A program made the translations under genes and the position numbers. From assembly GCA_021773135.1 (NCBI GenBank), contig JAJFKP010000051.1, positions 62,001 through 126,000 of the forward strand: 64,000 nucleotides of DNA, given 5' to 3'. Each line of letters begins with the position of its first letter. Positions within the stretch are counted from its first letter, which is position 1. Source of the stretch: Woeseiaceae bacterium (GTDB lineage: Bacteria > Pseudomonadota > Gammaproteobacteria > Steroidobacterales > Woeseiaceae). The notes under the pieces were generated by a model, which was not told where the DNA came from, searched no databases, and saw only the letters and a list, made by a program, of their open reading frames with translations. Shown here in pieces: positions 1 through 7,972 of the stretch.

Positions 1-1185
1 CGTGGCGGTGCTCAGCCCGACGGTCGGCACTGCAATCGACACGTCACCTACGTCCGTTGATCCGTAGCCAAGTCTGACTTCGTAAGGCTGTACCTGCTCC
101 TGGCTTCCCAACGCAAGTTCGGGGCGATCCAGCGATTCGTAGACGGTTTCAGCGAATTCCTGTTCATACTCGTTGTAGGTCACACCGCCGACCTGGCGCA
201 GCTTTGAATCCATCAGCCTGGCAAGGGTTTCATTGACCAGCAGCGGATGATTGCCATGGATAATCTCCCAGTCCACCTGCGTCCCTGTTCCCATCGCCGC
301 GCCCTTTGCTGCAGATTCGAGTCGTTCCCACAGCTCCTTCACCATGACGGCTTCCGGGTGACGCAGGTAGTAAAAGACCTCGGCGTAGTCCGGCACAACG
401 TTGGGTGCTACGCCGCCGGACGTGATGACGTAGTGGATTCGGGTTTCCTGCGGCACGTGCTCACGCATCAGGTTGACCATATTGTTGAATGCCTCGACGC
501 CGTCGAGCGCCGAACGGGCTTTTTCGGGCGCACCTGCCGCATGTGCAGAAATCCCGCGAAACCTGAATTTCGCGGAGCGGTTTGCAAGTGTCGTTGTCGC
601 CGCAGCGGAGTTCCTGTCTCCGGCATGCCAGTGCAGCGCGATGTCAACGTCATCCAGCAGTCCGTCGCGCACCATATAAACCTTGCCGCTGCCGCCTTCC
701 TCCGCCGGTGTGCCCAGTATTTTTAGCGTCCCGCTGGCACCGCTTTCGTCCAGCCAGTGCTTGATTGCTATGGCAGCGCCTATCGAGCCAGCGGCAAACA
801 AGTTGTGGCCGCAGGCATGACCTGCAGTTTTCTCGTCGATAAGAAGCCGCGTGGGCACGGCATCCTGATTAATGCCTGGCAACGCATCAAACTCGGCCAG
901 GATGGCGATGACAGGTTCACCGCTGCCATAGGTAGCAACGAAAGCTGTTGGAAGTCCGGCGACGCCTGGCTTCACCGCAAAGCCCTCTGTATCGAGCGTT
1001 TGTTGCAACAGGTTGCTGCTTTTTGTTTCCTGGTAGCCTACCTCGGCGTATTCCCAGATCTCGCGCGCCATTTCCGCGGTCGACTCGTAGCGAGCATCAA
1101 TGAAATCCACAATATCATCGCCGTCCTGGCCGAACGCCAGTGACACCGGTGCCAAAATAATGGCGAGAAGACATCCTCTCAACAT
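1..1185 (-). CDS. Secreted M20D-type amidohydrolase, 3' end cut by window
   Basis: This zinc-dependent amidohydrolase of the M20D (AbgB/HipO-like) group probably cleaves an N-acyl or peptide amide bond in the periplasm. It was read directly on the reverse strand: 395 codons are open from the ATG at 1185 to the window edge, so the C-terminus is missing. An N-terminal signal peptide (about residues 1-19, ending LAFG) precedes the catalytic domain. The metal-site signature AGHACGHN lies at residues 121-128 and a TPAEEGG motif with the catalytic Glu pair at about 160-165. A GISAHAAGAPEKA stretch matches the dimerisation/lid region. GGGGGAAC lies 5-12 bases before the ATG. It is divergent from the CapA-like gene. 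Family assignment is firm; the substrate is unknown. Confidence 0.85.
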   Translation of the reverse strand, partial: MLRGCLLAIILAPVSLAFGQDGDDIVDFIDARYESTAEMAREIWEYAEVGYQETKSSNLLQQTLDTEGFAVKPGVAGLPTAFVATYGSGEPVIAILAEFDALPGINQDAVPTRLLIDEKTAGHACGHNLFAAGSIGAAIAIKHWLDESGASGTLKILGTPAEEGGSGKVYMVRDGLLDDVDIALHWHAGDRNSAAATTTLANRSAKFRFRGISAHAAGAPEKARSALDGVEAFNNMVNLMREHVPQETRIHYVITSGGVAPNVVPDYAEVFYYLRHPEAVMVKELWERLESAAKGAAMGTGTQVDWEIIHGNHPLLVNETLARLMDSKLRQVGGVTYNEYEQEFAETVYESLDRPELALGSQEQVQPYEVRLGYGSTDVGDVSIAVPTVGLSTAT

Positions 1186-1288
1186 CTGCTTGTTCCCCCG
1201 CTCATTCTTTTAGTGAAGCCAATTGTTATACACGCGTCAAGTTAACACTGCTAAGCTCGGTACCGAATTTTCAGGGAGTAGCCAGGCA

Positions 1289-2683
1289 ATGAAACGATTG
1301 TGCGTTCTACTTTTATACGCGATTTTCTACGTCGCATGTTATTCGAATGCGGGCTATGCACAACACCGCTCGGCGGACGAGCCTTTCTCAATGGCGTTGA
1401 CCGGCGACTCTATTATCACGCGTAAATTATCTGTTTACGACGAACCTGAGTTTCTGCAGCTTATCGACATCGTGCGATCGGCTGATATTGCATTTACTAA
1501 TCTCGAAATGCTTTTTCATGATTATGAACCCTACCCCATGGCCGAGAGCGGCGGCACGTGGATGCGCGGCGCACCTGAACTGGTCGGCGAACTGAAGTGG
1601 GCCGGGTTTGATCTCGTTTCCCGCGCCAATAACCATTCCGGCGATTACGGCACCCTCGGCCTGCAACTGACGACGAAATATGTCGAGGAAGCCGGACTCG
1701 TGCATGCGGGAGTGGGCATGAGCCTTGCAGAGGCTCGCGAAGCGAAATTCCTGGAGACTGCAAAGGCCCGTGTTGCGTTGATTTCGATTTCGTCCAGTTT
1801 CGCAAATCACATGCGCGCTGGACGATCCAGAGACGACGTGCCGGCCAGGCCTGGATTGAATCCACTGCGTTATAAAACAACCTATGTCCTGCCGGAAACC
1901 ATGTATTCGACCATAGAGCAGGCAGGGGAATCGTTGGGAGAATTCACGGACCAGGACGGCGTGCCGCGAGGCAGGGAAGACGACGCGCCGGGTGAGATGT
2001 CCCTGTTTGGTAGCAACTTTGCCACAGGCGACGAGGCCGGCATACGCAGAGTCGCTAACGAAAACGACGTTGTCGAAATCTCTGCCGTCGTCAACAATGC
2101 CAGCCGGCTGGCCGATTTCACAATTGTCACAATGCATTCGCACGAGTACGACAGGCGACGTGATGCGTCGCCAGAATTCCTGGAGAAGTTCGCGCGATCG
2201 ATGATCGAAGCGGGCGCCGACGTTTTTGTCGGTCACGGACCGCACACGTTGCGAGGTATCGAGATATTTCGTGGCAAACCAATCCTCTACAGCCTTGGCG
2301 ACTTTCTCTTTCAGAACGAAACGCTCGATCGACTGCCGGCGGACAATTACGTCCGGTACGAGCTTGACGGCGACCAACACGTCGCGGATTTTAATGACGT
2401 CCGCTACGCCGAAGACAGCAAAGGCTTCCCCACTGTTCCAGGTATCTGGGAGGCGGTGGTTGCCGTACCAACCTTCAATGACCGCAACCTGACTGAGCTG
2501 GCGTTATATCCCATCGACCTGGGCTTCGGCAGATCGCGCCAGGTCCGCGGTCGACCGTTACTGGCGAATCCTGAACTGGGTGAAAAAATAATCGGCGCCC
2601 TGCAGCGTCTGTCGGGACAGTACGGTACTGAAATCGTCATGCGCCGCGGCGTAGGTTACGTACAGCTGGAAAACGGAAAATAA
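1289..2683 (+). CDS. CapA-family secreted metallophosphoesterase-like protein
   Basis: This 464-residue protein belongs to the CapA/PgsA family (calcineurin-like fold), whose best known members act in poly-gamma-glutamate capsule synthesis; many environmental members have no known substrate. A signal peptide (residues 1-24, ending GYA) targets it outside the cytoplasm. The metal-site landmarks are visible: TGD at 38-40, NLE at 71-73, ANNHSGDYG at 113-121, and further on MHSHEYD and GHGPHTLRG. The start at 1289 is chosen because AGGGAG lies 10 bases upstream and the signal peptide begins there; an in-frame TTG at 1223 has no such support. The next gene, an M20 peptidase, starts 28 bases later, so the two are probably co-transcribed. 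No other capsule genes are nearby. Confidence 0.85.
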   Translation: MKRLCVLLLYAIFYVACYSNAGYAQHRSADEPFSMALTGDSIITRKLSVYDEPEFLQLIDIVRSADIAFTNLEMLFHDYEPYPMAESGGTWMRGAPELVGELKWAGFDLVSRANNHSGDYGTLGLQLTTKYVEEAGLVHAGVGMSLAEAREAKFLETAKARVALISISSSFANHMRAGRSRDDVPARPGLNPLRYKTTYVLPETMYSTIEQAGESLGEFTDQDGVPRGREDDAPGEMSLFGSNFATGDEAGIRRVANENDVVEISAVVNNASRLADFTIVTMHSHEYDRRRDASPEFLEKFARSMIEAGADVFVGHGPHTLRGIEIFRGKPILYSLGDFLFQNETLDRLPADNYVRYELDGDQHVADFNDVRYAEDSKGFPTVPGIWEAVVAVPTFNDRNLTELALYPIDLGFGRSRQVRGRPLLANPELGEKIIGALQRLSGQYGTEIVMRRGVGYVQLENGK

Positions 2684-2711
2684 AACACATTCATCAGGAG
2701 ATTTGCTTTCC

Positions 2712-4010
2712 ATGAGAACGAAGATATATCTGCTGGCATCGGTAGTGCTGTTGTTTGTGCCGCAATCGTTTGCACAGGAACAAACCGCGCCGGAAGTTCT
2801 GCCGGAATACGTGGCGGAAACGGAGTCCATTATGGCCGATCGGCGGGTTATGTCGGCGCTGGAACATATCGTTGCAATCGAACCGCAATCCAGGCGCGAT
2901 CTGATTGAATTGACAGAGATTCCTGCGCCGCCTTTTGAAGAACAGGCGCGCGCTGAAAGATTCGCACAAATGCTGCGCGCATCCGGCCTGACAGACGTAT
3001 CCATCGACGACGTTGGGAACGTGGTTGGACGCCGACCGGGACGAAACGGCGATCGCGTAGTCGGCTACAGCGCACATCTCGACACCGTGTTTCCCGCCGA
3101 TACGGACGTCACGGTCAGATTTGACGATGAAAAAATGTATGCGCCGGGAATTGGTGACAACACGCGAGGGCTCGTTACGGTGCTTGGCGTTCTGCGTGCG
3201 ATGGAACATGCCGGCATTGAGTCAGAAGCCGACATTCTGTTCATCGGCAATGTCGGCGAAGAAGGCCTTGGCGACCTGCGCGGCGTAAAACACCTGTTCA
3301 GAGACGGGGCCGCCAGGATCGATACACTGATCGCCGTCGACGGGGGTGAGTCCGAACGAATCGTCTACGGAGGGGTCGGCTCGCACCGCTACAAAGTTAC
3401 TTTTGAAGGCCCGGGCGGACATTCCTGGGGCGCCTTCGGGCTGGCGAACCCGCACCACGCGCTGGGTCGCGCCATACAGATTTTCGACGAGAATGCGCCG
3501 GCCGTAACCACTGTTGGCGAGAAGACCAGTTACAACATCGGCCGCATCGGCGGCGGTACATCCATCAATTCCATCCCGTTTGAATCCTGGATGGAAGTCG
3601 ACATGAGGTCAGGCAGCCAGGACAAGCTGGACGACATCGACGCCGTCTTAAAGGCCGCAGTGGAACAAGCGCTACAGGAAGAAAACGCCGACCGGCTTGA
3701 CGGTCCGGAACTAACAGTAGACGTGCAACGTGTTGGCACGCGGCCCGCCGCGCAACAGGATTCAACAGTAGAGGTTGTGCAGCGAGCGATGGCAGCTACG
3801 CTTGCATTTGGCGTTCAGCCCAGTCTGCGAATATCGTCGACGGATGCCAATCTGCCCATATCAAAAGGTGTACCGGCCGTCACGATGAGTCGTGGCGGCA
3901 TCAGTGGCAACTCCCACTCTCCTGACGAGTGGTGGCAAAACAAGGATGGACATGTCGGCATCCAGATTGGCCTGGTGACTTTGCTGGCAGAAGCGGGACT
4001 TGCAAAATAG
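2712..4010 (+). CDS. Secreted M20 family metallopeptidase
   Basis: This 432-residue zinc peptidase is of the M20 ArgE/DapE/PepT-like group, exported by a signal peptide (residues 1-21, ending SFAQ). The dinuclear zinc site can be followed: H122 and D124 in YSAHLDTVFP, D149 in GIGDNTRG, the catalytic E183/E184 pair in GNVGEEGLG, and a C-terminal SHSPDEWW motif. A dimerisation segment with FEGPGGHSWGAFG lies in the middle. The ATG at 2712 is preferred over the TTG at 2703 because AGGAG at 2696-2700 lies 11 bases before the ATG but only 2 bases before the TTG. It sits downstream of the CapA-like gene and runs toward the aldolase gene on the other strand. It probably hydrolyses small peptides or acylated amino acids. 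Confidence 0.88.
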   Translation: MRTKIYLLASVVLLFVPQSFAQEQTAPEVLPEYVAETESIMADRRVMSALEHIVAIEPQSRRDLIELTEIPAPPFEEQARAERFAQMLRASGLTDVSIDDVGNVVGRRPGRNGDRVVGYSAHLDTVFPADTDVTVRFDDEKMYAPGIGDNTRGLVTVLGVLRAMEHAGIESEADILFIGNVGEEGLGDLRGVKHLFRDGAARIDTLIAVDGGESERIVYGGVGSHRYKVTFEGPGGHSWGAFGLANPHHALGRAIQIFDENAPAVTTVGEKTSYNIGRIGGGTSINSIPFESWMEVDMRSGSQDKLDDIDAVLKAAVEQALQEENADRLDGPELTVDVQRVGTRPAAQQDSTVEVVQRAMAATLAFGVQPSLRISSTDANLPISKGVPAVTMSRGGISGNSHSPDEWWQNKDGHVGIQIGLVTLLAEAGLAK

Positions 4011-4062
4011 CCAGCATGGCCTGCCCGAGTGCGTCAGTTTAGGCAACGAGCTCTGGCCACTG

Positions 4063-4758
4063 TCAGGCATCGTCGCCACAGCAATCGGCAGAAGATCTCG
4101 CCGCAATGCGCCGCTGCTGCTCTGCCCTGAATTTTTCCATTTGTTCCGTGACCCGCTTTAGTTCCTGAGCATCGATCAGGGACGGCTCACCCGATTGAAT
4201 GGCAGTCAGGTACACGCGGGATAACCATTCCAGTGTGACCGACCGAGCCAGTGCCTGCTCGACGGTATCGGCAATCGTGACCGCACCGTGATTCTGCATT
4301 AGCGCCGCCGATCGACCGCGCAATGCATCCGTCACGGACGCAGCCAGCTCGGGCGTGCCAAAAGTCTGATACGGCGCAACCGGAACCGGGCCACCCAGAT
4401 CAGCAATTTGATAGTGAATTGCCGGTAATTCTTTTAGCAGCGTAGACACCGCCGTAGCACATACAGAGTGGGTATGCACAATCGCGCTGATGTCAGGGTC
4501 TGAAGCGTAAACCGACAAGTGTAGCGGCGTCTCGGATGACGGCAGAAGATCGCCACTCACTGCATCGCCGAGCATATCAACAATGACAATGTCACCGGCA
4601 TCCAGCGATTTGTAGCCGATGCCGCTTGGTGTTATCACAACCTGGTCTCCAACACGTATGCTGACATTTCCGGACGTGTTGACAACCAGGCCGGAGCGCA
4701 GCAGATCGCGGGCCGTTTTAGCGACACGCTTACGCTCTTTTTTCAATGGTATTTTCAT
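4063..4758 (-). CDS. Class II (FucA-type) aldolase, probable deoxyribulose-1-phosphate aldolase
   Basis: This 231-residue zinc aldolase is of the fuculose-phosphate family. The reaction inferred from context is cleavage of 5-deoxyribulose-1-phosphate or 5-methylthioribulose-1-phosphate to dihydroxyacetone phosphate and an aldehyde. Visible residues are the phosphate-binding TSGNVS (28-33), the catalytic-type Glu76 in PSSETPLH, zinc ligands H95 and H97 in HTHS, and H157 in QNHGAV. The start is the ATG at 4758, overlapping the stop of the upstream nucleoside phosphorylase by four bases (ATGA); the longer ORF start at 4806 lies inside that gene. The overlap implies translational coupling. The C-terminus is polar with a CC pair. 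MtnB dehydratase is related, but without other methionine-salvage genes nearby an aldolase fits better. Confidence 0.8.
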   Translation of the reverse strand: MKIPLKKERKRVAKTARDLLRSGLVVNTSGNVSIRVGDQVVITPSGIGYKSLDAGDIVIVDMLGDAVSGDLLPSSETPLHLSVYASDPDISAIVHTHSVCATAVSTLLKELPAIHYQIADLGGPVPVAPYQTFGTPELAASVTDALRGRSAALMQNHGAVTIADTVEQALARSVTLEWLSRVYLTAIQSGEPSLIDAQELKRVTEQMEKFRAEQQRRIAARSSADCCGDDA

Positions 4759-5540
4759 TTGCCGTGTAGTCCGGCAATGGCATCCAGTGATGTGTGAATA
4801 GCGCACTTGATACCGCGATTGCGCGCTTCGGTATCGGGAACCACGTTGCCGCCCGCTACGTTCATCACATAGCCATCAATACTAAAAATACAGCCCGCTT
4901 TGATTCGACTTATTGCCGCCATAGTCAGGACGGTTGCCGCTTCCATCTCAAACGCCAGCACGCCGGCATAGATCGATATTTCGATGTCACGCTCCAGTGC
5001 CGGACTGCGGAACGAATCAGATGTGTGTACCACACCCACATGCTGTGCAACGGGTTGACGACTGCCGGCCTCTCGCAGCGCGTTAGTCACGTCAATGTTG
5101 GCGGTCGCCGGATACATTGGCGGAACAAATTTAAGCGTCAGCCCCTCGTCCCGCACTGCGGCCGTGCCGATTACGTTGTCGCCGGGCGCCACCGCCTCCA
5201 CACAGGAACCGGCCGTCCCAACGCGGATCACGGTCTCGCAGCCCAGCTTCTCGAGATCCTGCATCACCATAGCGGCACCCGGACTGCCGACGCCGGTAGA
5301 AACCACGGAAACCGGTACCCCCTCGTAAGTACCCGTGTACGAATGAAACTCGCGCTGCACCATGATCAGCTTCGCATCCGTTAACCACTCATTGGCGATA
5401 CGCCGTGCACGTGCCGGATCGCCAGGGACCAGAACATTGGGAGCAATTTCTCCCGGCAGGCAGCGCAACGCCCGTTGCGCTGCGCGAGCAGGGTCATTGG
5501 GATCGGGTAATTCAGACCGGTCTGGCCAGACAGCTGCCAT
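4755..5540 (-). CDS. Nucleoside phosphorylase, PNP/UDP family
   Basis: This 261-residue phosphorylase of the NP-I family resembles uridine phosphorylase and hexameric purine nucleoside phosphorylases, and splits a nucleoside with phosphate into base and pentose-1-phosphate. The N-terminal phosphate site reads VLVPGDPARA (36-45); STGVGSPGAA (81-90) and VIRVGTAGS (104-112) match the family core. FEMEAA at about 198-203 is the ribose/base-binding signature. The ATG at 5540 has AAGGA 9 bases upstream. It lies between an MtnA-like isomerase (30 bases upstream) and a class II aldolase (ATGA overlap), which suggests that its substrate is 5'-deoxyadenosine or methylthioadenosine rather than uridine. 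That substrate call is inference. Confidence 0.85.
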   Translation of the reverse strand: MAAVWPDRSELPDPNDPARAAQRALRCLPGEIAPNVLVPGDPARARRIANEWLTDAKLIMVQREFHSYTGTYEGVPVSVVSTGVGSPGAAMVMQDLEKLGCETVIRVGTAGSCVEAVAPGDNVIGTAAVRDEGLTLKFVPPMYPATANIDVTNALREAGSRQPVAQHVGVVHTSDSFRSPALERDIEISIYAGVLAFEMEAATVLTMAAISRIKAGCIFSIDGYVMNVAGGNVVPDTEARNRGIKCAIHTSLDAIAGLHGK

Positions 5541-5570
5541 AGTTGCGTTCCTTGTCGAAGAAAACTGAAT

Positions 5571-6641
5571 TCATAGTATCGCGTCGGCCACGAAGGGAGT
5601 GACCGATGCATAAGTATGGATTTGCGCAGGCTCGAAAATTCCGCGATCGCAAATTATCCGGCTGACCAGGTTTGGCGGGGTTATATCAAAAGCCGGATAG
5701 AGCCCTTGTGCACCCGGCGGAGCAATTCGCTCGCCACCGACAGTCAACAGGGCATCACCTGGACGCATTTCAACAGCGACATCTGCCTCTCCGGCACTTT
5801 CCTGATCGGGACCGCTCTGCCGTAGCGTGTAGTATGGAACGTCGTGCGCATTTGCAGCGAGCGCATACTGGTAGGTGCCGATCTTGTTACAAACGGTGCC
5901 GTCCATGCAAACCCGATCCGCGGCGGTAACGAACGCATCGATATCACCGCGACGCATCAGGTAACCGCCCATGCCATCAGTAATAACGGTCGCATCGAAG
6001 CCTGCCTGCAGCGCGCATAGCGATGTCAGCTTCGCACCTTGCATATAAGGTCTTGTCTCACTGCAGATAACGTTGAATCGCTTGCCGGCTCTGGCGGCCT
6101 CCATCAACATGTACACGTACGCACGATCGGGAAAACAGTGGGTCAGAATAGTGGCACCGTCCGGCAGGAGCTCAGCGGCACGTTGCCCGGTTTTCCAGCC
6201 TTGTCGAGCGAGCGTCGCGGCCGCACGGTCCACGACAGACAGTATTGCGTCACACATTGGCTCGCCAGCTGCTGTTGCGGCTTCGGCACCGTTGATACAG
6301 GCAGTCATCATTCGATCCAGTGCCAGGCCTGTCGGCCGCGTTTTTCGCAGGCGAGCCGCGGCTCTTTCTACCTGCTGCAGATCGTTTTTGGCTGCTAGTG
6401 CGAGGCCGTATCCCGCGGCAATCGAGAGTGAAAATGCACCCTGGATAACCATCTCTTCGATGGCCCTCGCAACGTCCTCAGTGCTGGCGCAGTCGACGTA
6501 GACCTCGGACAGTGGCAGCTCGCGCCTGTCGAGTATGCGCACCGCGTCACCGCGCCATTGTGCCATGCCGTCCCGGCGGACCAGCAGCGGCAAATCGGCT
6601 TCATCGAATTCACCTTCCAGACCAAGTCGGCTGTCATGCAT
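5571..6641 (-). CDS. MtnA-like aldose-1-phosphate isomerase
   Basis: This 356-residue protein is homologous to S-methyl-5-thioribose-1-phosphate isomerase (MtnA) and the eIF2B-like isomerases, which turn an aldose-1-phosphate into a ketose-1-phosphate. The catalytic pair is visible: Cys169 in GATILTHC and Asp222 in VITDGMGG. NKIGTYQ near residue 252 and TPPNLVSRII near the C-terminus match the family. The usual RGAPA-type turn is replaced by IQGAFSLS near residue 67, a notable divergence. The start at 6641 overlaps the upstream TPR gene by eight bases; the longer ORF to 6737 is inside that gene. With the phosphorylase and aldolase downstream it forms a likely deoxyribose or methylthioribose salvage module. 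True MtnA or a 5-deoxyribose-1-phosphate isomerase are both possible. Confidence 0.82.
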   Translation of the reverse strand: MHDSRLGLEGEFDEADLPLLVRRDGMAQWRGDAVRILDRRELPLSEVYVDCASTEDVARAIEEMVIQGAFSLSIAAGYGLALAAKNDLQQVERAAARLRKTRPTGLALDRMMTACINGAEAATAAGEPMCDAILSVVDRAAATLARQGWKTGQRAAELLPDGATILTHCFPDRAYVYMLMEAARAGKRFNVICSETRPYMQGAKLTSLCALQAGFDATVITDGMGGYLMRRGDIDAFVTAADRVCMDGTVCNKIGTYQYALAANAHDVPYYTLRQSGPDQESAGEADVAVEMRPGDALLTVGGERIAPPGAQGLYPAFDITPPNLVSRIICDRGIFEPAQIHTYASVTPFVADAIL

Positions 6642-7947
6642 GGGTGGTGACACCCTGCAGAATTTCCTGATCATTTTTCGAATTCTTCCGATTGCGACCG
6701 ACAACCACTGACCTGGCCTCAGCACGTCGTCCGGCACGCAGGCAGGCCGCCAGGTAGGTGTCTTCTATGATGCGTCGCTGCGGATTGCTGCCACCGAGCA
6801 AAACACTGTCCGCTACCACAGGTGCCAGAAGCTCCGCAGCCTCATCGTATTTTGCGTTGCGATAGGCGCGAAATCCCTGTGCGTAGGTGACGAGGTTTTC
6901 TGCCAATTTGCTTCCGGAATCCTGTGACGCCTGGCGCAAATGCTGTACGCACTCCGTGTGGCGGGTCGCGTTCGGGTGCAATGCTGCCGCCATGATCCGA
7001 TGTATGTCGGCGAAACCGAACCCGTAGCGGGGGTAGTGTTGTTCTGCATAGTCCCACAGGTCGTCGCACGTTGATGTTGGAACTGCAACGCCTGACAAAT
7101 ACGACCGCCACAGGAACGATGCATTGTCGCTAAACGTCGTTAACGGCATAGGGTCGCACACATGGTGGTCGAGCTCACCAGCATAGAGTTTGTAAATGTC
7201 TTCGCCGGTAACGCCGTCCTCTAGATCGAGCAACGATACATGCCAGTGCATATGATGACGCATGTCCGATTCATCGCCGAATTCGAGCATCCAGTTATCC
7301 AGGAACTCCCTGCCCTCGTGTCCTGCGTCGGCCTCGAAATAAAGATGTGTGAGCGTATGTGCGCAGTTGCCATTCCTGTCGATTGACCAGGCGCGCTCGC
7401 ACTCCCTGCGGCCCAGCACAAGCTGGCCGGATTCGGCGGCGAAGAATCCCCGCGTCGTGATATGCCACCAGTCATCCTCCCGATAGAAAGGCTGCGTTTT
7501 TTTCAACAATTCAAGGTTCTGCTGACACCAGTCGGGCTGCCCGGAAAACGCCAGCATGCCGAACGGTCCCAACAGAAATGCGAGCACAAATACATCCCGG
7601 GGGTACTCGTTAACGTGTGCCTGCACGGTTTCAATTGCGCGTGGATCGAACCTGGCAACCTGGTCCATCGTAGTAATCGCACGCCGCTCTCTTGGCGTGA
7701 CTTGCTTCGCCAGCGACACCGCTTTTTCCATGTGCGGTTTGGACGCGTCCTTGAAACCATGGATGAACAACTGTCGGGACAAGGTCGCATGTGCCAGCGC
7801 AAACTCTTCGTCATGCCCGACTGCTTCCTGCAATTCGTCAATGCCCGGTCGGTCGAATCGCAGTGCGCACCTTATGCCAGCCAGGTATGCCTGCAACGCC
7901 GCATCACTGGCACAGGTGACCTCCAGGTCGTATGCATCCTTGTACAA
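6634..7947 (-). CDS. TTC38-like tetratricopeptide repeat protein
   Basis: This 437-residue helical-repeat protein has no signal peptide and is probably cytoplasmic. The overall pattern matches the TTC38 family: an opening YDLEVTCASDAALQAYLAG, then DEEFALAHATLSRQL, HGFKDASKPHMEKA, a central DRNGNCAHTLTHLYFEAD and HMHWHVSLLDLEDG. The HMHWH cluster is striking but its role is unknown. Translation appears to start at a TTG (7945-7947), with a GAGG 12 bases upstream; no in-frame ATG gives a better N-terminus. It starts 25 bases after the propeller gene and its end overlaps the isomerase start by eight bases, so it is probably part of the same transcript. Its function is not known. Confidence 0.72.
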   Translation of the reverse strand: MYKDAYDLEVTCASDAALQAYLAGIRCALRFDRPGIDELQEAVGHDEEFALAHATLSRQLFIHGFKDASKPHMEKAVSLAKQVTPRERRAITTMDQVARFDPRAIETVQAHVNEYPRDVFVLAFLLGPFGMLAFSGQPDWCQQNLELLKKTQPFYREDDWWHITTRGFFAAESGQLVLGRRECERAWSIDRNGNCAHTLTHLYFEADAGHEGREFLDNWMLEFGDESDMRHHMHWHVSLLDLEDGVTGEDIYKLYAGELDHHVCDPMPLTTFSDNASFLWRSYLSGVAVPTSTCDDLWDYAEQHYPRYGFGFADIHRIMAAALHPNATRHTECVQHLRQASQDSGSKLAENLVTYAQGFRAYRNAKYDEAAELLAPVVADSVLLGGSNPQRRIIEDTYLAACLRAGRRAEARSVVVGRNRKNSKNDQEILQGVTTHA

Positions 7948-7972
7948 AATCGGCGCGCGCCTCGTCCGTGCC

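Noticed and set aside
1427-2380. Long minus-strand ORF of 317 codons antisense to the CapA-like gene
   Set aside because: It is a shadow of the plus-strand gene; composition is not protein-like and the plus frame carries clear family motifs.
4063-4758. Class II aldolase as the MtnB dehydratase of full methionine salvage
   Set aside because: No mtnC, mtnD or related genes lie nearby; the isomerase-phosphorylase-aldolase set fits a shunt better. MtnB remains a possibility.
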